This document shows positions 46,592 to 56,200 of a stretch of 64,000 nucleotides of DNA, piece after piece. Source of the DNA: Pseudomonas aestuarii (GTDB taxonomy: Bacteria; Pseudomonadota; Gammaproteobacteria; Pseudomonadales; Pseudomonadaceae); NCBI RefSeq assembly GCF_027988105.1, contig NZ_JAQJZJ010000008.1:124001-188000 (forward strand), written 5' to 3'. A program made the position numbers and the translations under genes. The notes beneath the pieces are model-generated. The model was not told the origin of the DNA, ran no database searches, and saw nothing but the letters and a program-made list of their open reading frames with translations. Each line of letters begins with the position of its first letter. The first letter of the stretch is position 1.

Positions 46592-48856
46592 TCAAGCCTC
46601 AGCCCGCCCCAGCGGCAGGCGACATTCCAGGCAGAGTCCGGCCGCCTTGCCTGGATGCGCCTCCAGGGCCCCACCAAAGCCTTCGATAATGCTACGACTC
46701 ATCGACAGGCCCAGGCCCAGGCCTTCCGCCTTGCTGGTGTAGAACGGGGTGAAGATGTGCTCCAGCTGCGCCGCTGCCACCCCCGGGCCCTGGTCACTGA
46801 CCCAGACGCACAACTGGCCGCCACGCTCGCCGGCGCTCAGTTCGATGCGCGAGGGCTGGCCCGGATGGGCTTCGCGGTTGGCGTCGATGGCGTTGCGCAA
46901 CAGGTTGAGCAACACCTGTTCAAGCAGTACCCGGTCGGCGTAGACCGGCGGCAGATTATCCGCCAGTTGCTCGTCGATATTCACCTGCCAGTTGCTCGCC
47001 TCCCACTGACACAGGCGCATCGCCTCGCGGGCCACCTCGGCGATATCCAGGGCCTGGGTGCGGCGCTGGCCCTTGCGCAGGAAGGCGCGCAGCCGCTTGA
47101 TCACCTCGGCGGCGTGGTTGGCGTGTTCGGTGATGCGTTCCAGGCCCTGGGCCACCCTGTCCGCCGCCTGCGGATTGGTACCGAGGGCCTTGAGGTAGCG
47201 CTGGCTGGCACTGGCGTAATTGACCACCGCGGCCAGCGGCTGGTTGATCTCATGGGCGATACCCGACGCCAGCTCGCCAAGGGTAACCAGCCGCGCGGTG
47301 TGCGCCAGTTCGTCCTGATGGTGACGCTGCTGGGCCTCGCGCAGCTCGCGCTCGGTCATGTCGCGGGCCACCAGCGAATAGTAGTGCTCGCCACCACTGC
47401 CACGATGGGCCAGCAGCACCAGCGACACCGGCAGCGGCGCGCGCGCGCCCAGCGGTAGCAGGCGTGCCTCGGCGCTCCACACCCCGCGGCTATCGGCGGT
47501 GGCCCAGCCGCGCGTCTGCAGGCGCTGCATATCGTCTTCTCCGAGCAGGACATCCAGCGCGGGCAGCGGCTGCTCCGGGGCAATATTCAGGGCCTGCCGG
47601 GCCGACGGATTGAGGTAGGTCAGGCAGCCGCCCGGGTCGATAAACAGCACCAGGTCGGTATTGGCCTCGACCACTTCGGCCAGACGCCGCTTGTTCTCCT
47701 CGGCCTGCACCCGCGCGGTGATGTCGCGCGACACGCTGACCACTTCCACCACGGCACCGGTGTAGGTCTCGCGGATCGCCCGGCTGGCGGTCTCGAACCA
47801 CAGGTAGTGACCGTCGCGGTGGGCAATGCGGAAGGTCATGGTGTGGTAGCCGTCCTGCTCCAGCGCTTCGCGAGTGCTCTGCACCAGCTGCGCCTGATCC
47901 TGGCGGTGGAACAGCGCCTGCACCCGGGTACCGCGCAGCTCTTCCGGCCAGTAGCCGAGCAGAGTCCAACTGGCCGGCGAGGCATCGAGGAAACGCCCGT
48001 CCGGGGTGTGCCGGGATATCAGGTCGGTGGTGTTTTCGGTGATCAGCCGGTAGAGCCGACTGGCTTTGGCCGCCTCGCGTTCGGCACGAACCTGGACGGT
48101 GGCCAGCCGACAACGGGCCAATACCCGCTGCTCCAGCGCGTCGGGCATGAACAGCCAGATCAGAATCTGCCCGTCGACCTGCGCCTCCACCTCCTCGATG
48201 GCCCGGCCCTGCTGCAAGCAGGCGCGTACCAGTTGCGGCGCGTTGACCGGCAGAAACTCGGCCACCGCCGGCAATGGCCTTTCGCCGAGCAGCTTGAGCA
48301 TGGCCGCATTCAATTGCAGCGGCTGCGCCAGGGCATCCAGCAGCAGGCTCGGCTGCGGGTCGGCACCGAGCAAGGCGTTGCCGCGCGCCTGCAGCGGCAG
48401 GCTGGCCAACAGGGCCAGCAGCAGTTCGTGGATCAAGCCGAGCCAATCGAGGCTGACGCCCTCCTGCAGTTCGATCAGCAACAGTCCGGGCTGGTCCTGA
48501 TCCAGCTGCAAGGCCAGCACCTGACCGTGGCTGATGGCGGCGCGGCGCACGCGTCCGGCCAGCCAGCAGGGCAGCACGCGCAACTCGGCCAGACTCAGGC
48601 GCGGCTGCTCCGCCAGCGCGGCGAACAGAGACTGATCGCTGGCCTGCAAGGGATCGCCAAAGCCCGGCGGCAGGTGCGGAGCACTGCCTTCATGGCTGTA
48701 GATGCCCGTGCCTGGCTGCCAGCCCAGAAAGAACGCCTGACGCACTTCGGGACAGGCCTGCAGGGTGCGACGCAAGGCATCGGCGCGCAGCGCCAGGGGT
48801 AACGCCTCGCGCTGCAGACACAGCCAGCTGTGCAACTGCACCTGAATCTCACTCAT
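46592..48856 (-). CDS. PAS-domain sensor histidine kinase (FixL-like)
   Basis: The 754-residue protein has an N-terminal region of unknown type (about 1-270) and no obvious membrane helix, so it may be soluble. Two PAS domains follow (about 285-395 and 400-510), then HisKA with the phospho-acceptor His535 in GIAHEINQP, and an HATPase domain with NLLRNAIDA and GLGLGLSMS. A haem-binding PAS is not evident, so oxygen sensing is not claimed. The start MSEIQV has GCGAGGAAGCACAATCG upstream. It is divergent from the acyl-CoA synthetase gene. Confidence 0.92.
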   Translation of the reverse strand: MSEIQVQLHSWLCLQREALPLALRADALRRTLQACPEVRQAFFLGWQPGTGIYSHEGSAPHLPPGFGDPLQASDQSLFAALAEQPRLSLAELRVLPCWLAGRVRRAAISHGQVLALQLDQDQPGLLLIELQEGVSLDWLGLIHELLLALLASLPLQARGNALLGADPQPSLLLDALAQPLQLNAAMLKLLGERPLPAVAEFLPVNAPQLVRACLQQGRAIEEVEAQVDGQILIWLFMPDALEQRVLARCRLATVQVRAEREAAKASRLYRLITENTTDLISRHTPDGRFLDASPASWTLLGYWPEELRGTRVQALFHRQDQAQLVQSTREALEQDGYHTMTFRIAHRDGHYLWFETASRAIRETYTGAVVEVVSVSRDITARVQAEENKRRLAEVVEANTDLVLFIDPGGCLTYLNPSARQALNIAPEQPLPALDVLLGEDDMQRLQTRGWATADSRGVWSAEARLLPLGARAPLPVSLVLLAHRGSGGEHYYSLVARDMTERELREAQQRHHQDELAHTARLVTLGELASGIAHEINQPLAAVVNYASASQRYLKALGTNPQAADRVAQGLERITEHANHAAEVIKRLRAFLRKGQRRTQALDIAEVAREAMRLCQWEASNWQVNIDEQLADNLPPVYADRVLLEQVLLNLLRNAIDANREAHPGQPSRIELSAGERGGQLCVWVSDQGPGVAAAQLEHIFTPFYTSKAEGLGLGLSMSRSIIEGFGGALEAHPGKAAGLCLECRLPLGRAEA

Positions 48857-48968
48857 CGATTGTGCTTCCTCGCAGCGGGCTGTCCGCAAGCGTGTATTGA
48901 CCAGCCACGAGCATCGGGGCAACGCGCGCGGAATGCAAAGCGACCAAGGCATATGCCCCATCAAGACA

Positions 48969-49020
48969 ACCTAGTACATATACTATAGAACTATGGTTTA
49001 ACTTCCATATTTTACTAGGT
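48969..49020. promoter_or_regulatory. AT-rich divergent control region with an inverted repeat
   Basis: ACCTAGTA (48969-48976) and TACTAGGT (49013-49020) form an 8-bp dyad around an AT-rich core containing ACTATAGAACTATGG. In a GC-rich genome this stands out and is a good candidate for promoters and for regulator binding between the kinase and the acyl-CoA synthetase genes. The regulator is inferred, not shown. Confidence 0.55.
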
Positions 49021-49100
49021 GAATATATAAATAGCCGCCAGTTGAAACCTGAAGCGTCCACTCGCCCAGCGAGCCGGGCCACAAGAGCAAACAATCTGCC

Positions 49101-50735
49101 ATGGGTACCCGCATGTCGATCTACGAACAGGGCCTTGCGCCTGCCGCCGTTAACCACATCGCCCTCTCCCCGCTGAGCTTTCTCGAGCGCACCGCGGCCG
49201 TCTACCCGCACTACCCCGCGGTGATCCATGGTTCGATTCGCCGCGACTGGGCCGAGACCTATGCCCGTTGCCGGCGCCTGGCATCGGCCCTGGCCGGCCG
49301 CGGCATCGGCAAGGGCGACACGGTGGCGCTGATGCTGCCCAATACCCCGGCGATGCTCGAAGCGCACTTCGGCGTGCCGATGATCGGCGCAGTACTCAAC
49401 CCGCTCAACGTGCGCCTGGACGCCGAAGCCATCGCCTTCATGCTGCAGCACGGCGAAGCCAAGGTGTTGATCACCGACCGCGAGTTCCATGAAGTGGTGC
49501 ACGCCGCCGTCGGCATGCTCGATCATCCGCCGCTGGTGATCGATGTCGATGATCCGGAATACGGCGAAGGCCAGGCGGTCAGCGACCTCGACTACGAAGC
49601 CCTGCTGGCCGAAGGCGACCCGCAATTCGCCTGGCAATGGCCGGATGACGAATGGCAGGCGATCAGCCTCAACTACACCTCCGGCACCACCGGCAACCCC
49701 AAGGGCGTGGTCTACCACCATCGCGGCGCCTACTTGAACTCGCTGGGCAACCAGATGACCTGGGCCATGGGTCACCATCCGGTGTACCTGTGGACCCTGC
49801 CGATGTTCCACTGCAACGGCTGGTGCTACCCCTGGACCATCACCGCCCTGGCCGGCGTGCATGTGTTCCTGCGCCGGGTCGACCCGCAGAAAATCCTCCA
49901 CCTGATCCGCGCGCACAAGGTCAGCCACCTGTGCGGCGCCCCCATCGTGCTCAACGCCCTGGTCAACATGCCCGAGTCGGCCAAGGCGGCCATCGAGCAC
50001 CCGGTCAATGCCATGGTGGCCGGCGCAGCGCCGCCGGCCAAGGTGATTGGTGCGGTCGAGGAGATGGGCATCAAGGTCACCCACGTCTACGGCCTGACCG
50101 AGGTGTACGGCCCGGTGACCGTGTGCGCCTGGCATGCCGAATGGGATGAACTGCCGCTGGAGCAGCGGGCGCAGATCAAATCGCGCCAGGGCGTGCGCTA
50201 CCCGACCCTGGAAGGCCTGATGGTCGGCGATCCGAAAACCCTGGAACCGACGCCACGCGATGGCGAGACCATCGGCGAGATCTTCATGCGCGGCAACACG
50301 GTGATGAAGGGCTACCTGAAGAACCCCAGCGCCACGGCCGAGGCCTTCGAGGGCGGCTGGTTCCACACCGGCGACCTGGCCGTGTGTCACCCCGATGGCT
50401 ACGTGGAAATCAAGGATCGTCTCAAGGACATCATTATCTCCGGTGGCGAGAACATTTCCACCATCGAGGTGGAAGCCGTGCTCTACCGCCACCACGCGGT
50501 ACTGGAAGCGGCCGTGGTCGCCCGCCCGGATGAAAAGTGGGGCGAAACTCCCTGCGCCTTCATCACCCTCAAGGTCGACCAGCAGGCCACCCGCGAGACC
50601 GAAATAATCGCGTTCTGCCGTGAACACCTGGCCGGCTTCAAGGTGCCCAAGACCGTGATATTCACCCAGCTGCCGAAGACCAGCACCGGCAAGATCCAGA
50701 AATTCGTCCTGCGCGACATGGCCAAGGCGCTCTGA
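49101..50735 (+). CDS. AMP-dependent acyl-CoA synthetase (DmdB-like)
   Basis: The 544-residue protein is an adenylate-forming CoA ligase. It has the P-loop-like YTSGTTGNPKG (192-202), the VYGLTEVYGP segment and the C-terminal lysine motif TSTGKIQK. Similarity to the medium- and short-chain or 3-methylmercaptopropionyl-CoA ligase group (DmdB-like) is from memory; the substrate is not proved. Together with the downstream permease and acyl-CoA dehydrogenase it suggests uptake, activation and oxidation of a small acid. Starts at 49101 and 49113 (MSIYEQ) are both possible. A hairpin follows the stop. Confidence 0.9.
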   Translation: MGTRMSIYEQGLAPAAVNHIALSPLSFLERTAAVYPHYPAVIHGSIRRDWAETYARCRRLASALAGRGIGKGDTVALMLPNTPAMLEAHFGVPMIGAVLNPLNVRLDAEAIAFMLQHGEAKVLITDREFHEVVHAAVGMLDHPPLVIDVDDPEYGEGQAVSDLDYEALLAEGDPQFAWQWPDDEWQAISLNYTSGTTGNPKGVVYHHRGAYLNSLGNQMTWAMGHHPVYLWTLPMFHCNGWCYPWTITALAGVHVFLRRVDPQKILHLIRAHKVSHLCGAPIVLNALVNMPESAKAAIEHPVNAMVAGAAPPAKVIGAVEEMGIKVTHVYGLTEVYGPVTVCAWHAEWDELPLEQRAQIKSRQGVRYPTLEGLMVGDPKTLEPTPRDGETIGEIFMRGNTVMKGYLKNPSATAEAFEGGWFHTGDLAVCHPDGYVEIKDRLKDIIISGGENISTIEVEAVLYRHHAVLEAAVVARPDEKWGETPCAFITLKVDQQATRETEIIAFCREHLAGFKVPKTVIFTQLPKTSTGKIQKFVLRDMAKAL

Positions 50736-50745
50736 TCGATAAACC

Positions 50746-50768
50746 CGCTCGCCCTTGCCGGGCGAGCG
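50746..50768 (+). terminator. Intercistronic hairpin after the acyl-CoA synthetase
   Basis: CGCTCGCCC (50746-50754) pairs with GGGCGAGCG (50760-50768) over a 5-base loop. It lacks a T-run, so partial attenuation or mRNA stabilisation is more likely than full termination. Confidence 0.45.
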
Positions 50769-50841
50769 CGCAGTTACCCCCGATCCACAACAACAAAATG
50801 CGCCATGCGTCCTGAATGCGCGCGGCCGACGGAGGCAATCC

Positions 50842-52215
50842 ATGCAACTTTACCAACGCAAAGATGGCGAACAGCAACCCTGCTGGGCGTTCGGGCCTTT
50901 CCGAGTGCGCCTGCCCTTTATCCACTACCGCTGGGAAACCGCGGAAATGCTCCAGGCGCTGATCATGTTCGTGGTCAGCCTGGCGATGATTCCGCTGCTG
51001 GAAAAATACCTCGGCCTGCCCTACGACGTGGCCCTGGCCTACGTGGTGGTGTGCGGCATCGGCTTTATGCTGCCGGCGCTGCTCGGGGTGCCCTTCGTAC
51101 CCGGCTGGATCACCCCGGGCATCCCGGTGGTGCTGCTGTTCCTGGGTAACTTCAAGCCCGGCCCGGAAGCGATTCAGGCGCTGTTTGCCCTGCAGTTCCT
51201 GGTCTTCGTGATCTTCCTGGTGCTCGGCGTTACCCGCCTGGGCAGCACCCTGGTCAAGATCATTCCCAACTCGATGAAAGGCGGGATCATCATCGGCGCC
51301 GGGATCGCCGCGCTGATGGGCGAGATTTCCAGCGGCGGACGCCTGGCCAACACCCCGATTTCCCTGGTGCTGGGCAGCCTGATCTGCCTGTACCTGATGT
51401 TCTCGGTGTCGTTCAAGGGTCTCACCGAGCGCGTGCCCTTCGCCCGCAAGATCGTCAACTACGGCATGGTCCCGGGCATGCTGATCGCCATCTTCATCGG
51501 CATCGCCGTCGGTGAATACAAGATGCCCGACGTGCGCTTCGGCATCACCGCGCCGGCCTTCGCCGAGATGTGGAACTACCTGCCGTTCAACGTCGGCTTC
51601 CCCGGCCTGGACGTGTTCCTGCTGGCCGTGCCGACAGCGGTGATCGCCTACATCATCGCCTTCGGCGACATCATCGTCGGCCAGTCGCTGATGCAGCGCG
51701 CCGACGAACTGCGCACCGATGAAGTGATCGAGAACAACATCGACCGCGTGCACCTGGTGACCGCCCTGCGTAACGCCCTGCATGCCTTCTTCGCCCCTTA
51801 CCCAGGTTTGGCCGGACCGCTGTGGACCGCCGTGGCAGCCACCATGGCCGAGCGCTACAAGTACGGCCGCAAGGCCATGGACTCGATCTACAGCGGCGCC
51901 GGCACCTTCTGGATCACCGGTTTCATCGCCCTGTTCGCCCTGCCACTGGTGAGCTTCTTCCAGCCCGTGCTGCCGATCGCCCTGTCGCTGACCCTGATCC
52001 TCACCGGCTACATCTGCCTGATGGTCGGCTTCGAGCAACTCAACAACAACACCGAGCGCGGCGTCGCCGGCACCATGGGCGTGGTCCTGGCCGTCTACGG
52101 CGCAGGCTGGGGGCTGGCCGCCGGTGCCGCGCTGTACATCCTGGTCGAGCGCACCCACCTGCTCAGGTTCGCCTCGAGCAAGGACAAGACCAGCGGCGCC
52201 CCCGAGGTCGACTAA
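50842..52215 (+). CDS. Membrane permease, SLC23/NCS2-like
   Basis: The 457-residue protein has about twelve hydrophobic segments and resembles the xanthine/uracil (SLC23/NCS2) permease superfamily in layout, including the long stretch of small residues at residues about 140-160 (PNSMKGGIIIGAGIAALMG) and PTAVIAYIIAFGD. The substrate cannot be read, and the match is loose. The start MQLYQR has GGAGGCAATCC upstream. Lying between an acyl-CoA synthetase and an acyl-CoA dehydrogenase, it may import the acid they process. A TTCG-loop hairpin follows. Confidence 0.75.
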   Translation: MQLYQRKDGEQQPCWAFGPFRVRLPFIHYRWETAEMLQALIMFVVSLAMIPLLEKYLGLPYDVALAYVVVCGIGFMLPALLGVPFVPGWITPGIPVVLLFLGNFKPGPEAIQALFALQFLVFVIFLVLGVTRLGSTLVKIIPNSMKGGIIIGAGIAALMGEISSGGRLANTPISLVLGSLICLYLMFSVSFKGLTERVPFARKIVNYGMVPGMLIAIFIGIAVGEYKMPDVRFGITAPAFAEMWNYLPFNVGFPGLDVFLLAVPTAVIAYIIAFGDIIVGQSLMQRADELRTDEVIENNIDRVHLVTALRNALHAFFAPYPGLAGPLWTAVAATMAERYKYGRKAMDSIYSGAGTFWITGFIALFALPLVSFFQPVLPIALSLTLILTGYICLMVGFEQLNNNTERGVAGTMGVVLAVYGAGWGLAAGAALYILVERTHLLRFASSKDKTSGAPEVD

Positions 52216-52244
52216 CGCGCTATAACCCTACTTATCTTGCCCAC

Positions 52245-52264
52245 GCCGCAGGTTCGCCTGCGGC
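52245..52264 (+). terminator. TTCG-loop hairpin after the permease
   Basis: GCCGCAGG (52245-52252) pairs with CCTGCGGC (52257-52264) around a TTCG tetraloop, followed by ACTCTGTTTTG. It may attenuate transcription into the dehydrogenase gene, whose start is 21 bases on. Confidence 0.5.
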
Positions 52265-52284
52265 ACTCTGTTTTGAGGTGCCCC

Positions 52285-54057
<1,773 letters not shown>

Positions 54058-54083
54058 CCGGCTGCTAAAATAGTTGAGCGTTT

Positions 54084-54119
54084 GCGCGGTGTGCTGGCAA
54101 CGAGGCATCGCGCTTTTTT
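54084..54119 (+). terminator. Rho-independent terminator after the acyl-CoA dehydrogenase
   Basis: GCGCGGTG (54084-54091) pairs with CATCGCGC (54106-54113, one G-T pair), followed by TTTTTT (54114-54119). This closes the acyl-CoA module. Confidence 0.85.
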
Positions 54120-54189
54120 ATTCGAGACGAGGGTGCGCGGGGCCGCCTAGGCCGTGCGCACCGCTAGCAACCAGCCAGACGAGAAGACC

Positions 54190-55056
54190 ATGCGCACCCT
54201 GACCACCCTCACCGGCAACAGCCAGAAACTCGACGGCGGCGCCATGTTCGGCAACGCCCCCAAGGCCCTCTGGCAACGCTGGATGGCCGCGGATGAGCAG
54301 AACCGTATCGACCTCGGCTGCCGTGCCCTGCTGGTGCAGGAAGAGGGCCGCAATATCCTGGTGGAAACCGGTATCGGCGCCTTCTTCAGCCCGGAACTGA
54401 AAGACCGCTTCGGCGTTCAGGAAGACCGCCACGTGCTGCAGGGCAGCCTGGCCGAACTGGGCCTGGGCGATGCCGACATCGATATCGTGCTGCTCACCCA
54501 CCTGCACTTCGATCACGCCGGCGGCCTGCTCGCCGCCTGGGAACAGGATCAACCGCCACGCCTGCTGTTTCCCAATGCCCGCTACGTCACCGGCAAGCGC
54601 CAGTGGCAACGCGCCTGCCAGCCCCACGCCCGCGACCGCGCTTCCTATATCCCGGAGCTGCTGACCCTGCTGGAAAGCAGCGACCGCCTGACGCTGCTGG
54701 AAGAAACCGACCAGTGCCAACTGCTCGGCCCGGGCTGGCGCCTGCACTGGAGCGACGGCCACACCCCGGGACTGCTGCTGCCCGAGGTGGCCATGCCCGG
54801 TGGTCCGGTACTCTTCCCCAGCGACCTGATCCCCGGCGCCCCCTGGGTGCACCTGCCGATCACCATGGGCTACGACCGCTTCCCCGAAGGCCTGATCGAG
54901 GAGAAGCAAGCGCTGCTCGCCGACTTGCTGGCCCGTGGCGGCCGCCTGGTCTTCACCCATGACCCGCAGATCGCCATGGGTAAGGTGGTGCGTGACGCCA
55001 AGGGCCGTTATGGCCTGAGCCAAACCCGCAGCACGGTGCGCGCCCTGGATCAGTAG
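54190..55056 (+). CDS. Metallo-beta-lactamase-fold hydrolase
   Basis: The 288-residue soluble protein has the metal motif HLHFDHAGGL near residue 107, and further ligands are likely in SDGHTPG (near 195) and the aspartate of FPSDLIPG. The group includes lactonases, thioesterases and glyoxalase II-like enzymes; without a structure the substrate is open. The start MRTLTT at 54190 begins the domain; the 54154 reading adds 12 residues. It is after a terminator and so has its own transcript. A lactonase or thioesterase would suit the neighbouring acyl-CoA genes, which is only a guess. Confidence 0.85.
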   Translation: MRTLTTLTGNSQKLDGGAMFGNAPKALWQRWMAADEQNRIDLGCRALLVQEEGRNILVETGIGAFFSPELKDRFGVQEDRHVLQGSLAELGLGDADIDIVLLTHLHFDHAGGLLAAWEQDQPPRLLFPNARYVTGKRQWQRACQPHARDRASYIPELLTLLESSDRLTLLEETDQCQLLGPGWRLHWSDGHTPGLLLPEVAMPGGPVLFPSDLIPGAPWVHLPITMGYDRFPEGLIEEKQALLADLLARGGRLVFTHDPQIAMGKVVRDAKGRYGLSQTRSTVRALDQ

Positions 55057-55084
55057 CAAACCTCAGGCTGCCGGCACACTCCCG

Positions 55085-55102
55085 GGCGGGCTTCGGCCCG
55101 CC
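55085..55102 (+). terminator. TTCG-loop hairpin after the MBL hydrolase
   Basis: GGCGGGC (55085-55091) pairs with GCCCGCC (55096-55102) around TTCG. It has no T-run, so its strength as a terminator is uncertain. Confidence 0.45.
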
Positions 55103-55242
55103 AAGATAAGGGCGTTACCCCCGCGGGAAGCGATGACATCGTCCGAGACAAATCGGCCATCGGCCAGCACAGGCCGTCGCGGGGCGGTGCAGACGTGCGG
55201 CAATTATGGTAAAACGCGTCTCGGCCACCGCGGTGGCCGTAA

Positions 55243-55396
55243 CGTTCTCAGGGCGGGGTGTGATTCCCCACCGGCGGTAATGGCAGTCAATTGCCTAGCC
55301 CGCGAGCGCTTGCCCAGGTTGCGTAAGCAACCCAGCAAGGTCAGCAGACCCGGTGTGATTCCGGGGCCGACGGTATAGTCCGGATAAAGAGAGAGC
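55243..55396 (+). ncRNA. FMN riboswitch (RFN element)
   Basis: The sequence contains the conserved RFN blocks in order: TCTCAGGGCGGGGTG, CCCCACCGGCGGTAA, AGCCCGCGAGCG, GGTCAGCAGACCCGGTG, ATTCCGGGGCCGACGG, then TATAGTCCGGATAAAGAGAG. The closing P1 stem pairs TTCTC with GAGAG. FMN binding represses riboflavin synthesis. The platform region follows immediately and includes a hairpin covering part of a Shine-Dalgarno sequence. ribE starts 130 bases after the aptamer. Confidence 0.96.
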
Positions 55397-55455
55397 GGGA
55401 TTCCCTCCTCGGGCGCGGCATGCGTACCCGTGAAATCCCTATCGATCGGCATTGC

Positions 55456-55475
55456 CCTGTTTTGCTCAAAACAGG
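55456..55475 (+). promoter_or_regulatory. Leader hairpin in the FMN riboswitch expression platform
   Basis: CCTGTTTTG (55456-55464) pairs perfectly with CAAAACAGG (55467-55475) over a two-base loop. The right arm covers AGG of the AGGAG (55473-55477) that serves the small upstream ORF at 55485. A very short loop implies breathing or an alternative fold in vivo. Confidence 0.55.
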
Positions 55476-55484
55476 AGTTCACTC

Positions 55485-55541
55485 ATGCTGTTCAACATCA
55501 TCTGCACCCAAGTACCGGAGGACCCATGTTCACCGGCATAA
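55485..55541 (+). CDS. Short upstream ORF overlapping the ribE start (possible leader peptide)
   Basis: An 18-codon ORF (MLFNIICTQVPEDPCSPA) starts seven bases after AGGAG and ends 13 bases into ribE. Its frame overlaps the ribE ATG (55526) by 16 bases. This arrangement could couple ribE translation to the upstream peptide, with the upstream ribosome site controlled by the leader hairpin. ribE has its own CCGGAGGACCC, so coupling may be partial. The peptide itself matches no known family. Confidence 0.4.
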   Translation: MLFNIICTQVPEDPCSPA

Positions 55542-56188
55542 TCGAATCCATTGGCAGCATCCGTGCGCTGACGCCCAAGGGCGGCGACGTGCGTGTCTAT
55601 GTGGCCACCGGCAAGCTCGACCTGGGCGACGTCAAGCTGGGCGACAGCATTGCGGTCAACGGCGTCTGCCTGACTGCGGTGGCGCTGCCCGGCGACGGTT
55701 TCTGGGCCGATGTCAGCCGCGAGACCCTGGCGCGCACCGCCTTTATCGACTTGAAGCCCGGCAGCCCGGTCAATCTGGAAAAGGCCCTGACGCCATCCAG
55801 TCGCCTCGGCGGTCATCTGGTCAGCGGCCATATTGATGGTGTCGGTGAAGTCATCGCCCGCGCCGACAACGCCCGCGCCGTGCAATTCACCATCCGCGCG
55901 CCGCGCGAACTGGCCAAATATATCGCCCACAAAGGCTCGATCACCGTCGACGGCACCAGCCTGACGGTCAACGCGGTGAATGGCGCCGAATTCGAGCTGA
56001 CCATAGTGCCGCATACCCTGGCCGAGACCATCATGGTCGACTATCGCCCCGGCCAGCAGGTCAACCTCGAGGTCGACCTGCTGGCGCGTTACCTGGAGCG
56101 TCTGCTGCTCGGCGACAAAGCCGCCGAGCCAAGCGCCTCGGGCATGACGGAAAATTTTTTGGCCGAACACGGCTACCTGAAGAATTGA
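55526..56188 (+). CDS. ribE: Riboflavin synthase alpha subunit
   Basis: RibE (also called ribC in P. aeruginosa) dismutates two lumazines to riboflavin and a pyrimidine. The 220-residue protein has the two-fold repeat of lumazine-binding domains, with MFTGIIESIG and INGVCLT-like VNGVCLTAV in the first and SGHIDGVGEV and GTSLTVNAV in the second. The start at 55526 follows CCGGAGGACCC. It is the first enzyme gene after the riboswitch and precedes ribBA by 12 bases. ribD, often just upstream in Pseudomonas, is absent here. Confidence 0.97.
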   Translation: MFTGIIESIGSIRALTPKGGDVRVYVATGKLDLGDVKLGDSIAVNGVCLTAVALPGDGFWADVSRETLARTAFIDLKPGSPVNLEKALTPSSRLGGHLVSGHIDGVGEVIARADNARAVQFTIRAPRELAKYIAHKGSITVDGTSLTVNAVNGAEFELTIVPHTLAETIMVDYRPGQQVNLEVDLLARYLERLLLGDKAAEPSASGMTENFLAEHGYLKN

Positions 56189-56200
56189 AGGAATAGCCTC

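Noticed and set aside
48960..49040. Replication origin or horizontally acquired island edge in the AT-rich stretch
   Set aside because: Only about 80 bases are AT-rich, with no DnaA-box cluster, integrase or tRNA nearby. A promoter region is the simpler reading.
48849..50843. A 664-codon open frame on the minus strand across the acyl-CoA synthetase
   Set aside because: It is an antisense shadow caused by GC-rich codon bias. The plus-strand protein has clear catalytic motifs, and the antisense reading has a repetitive HR/GV composition without a domain.
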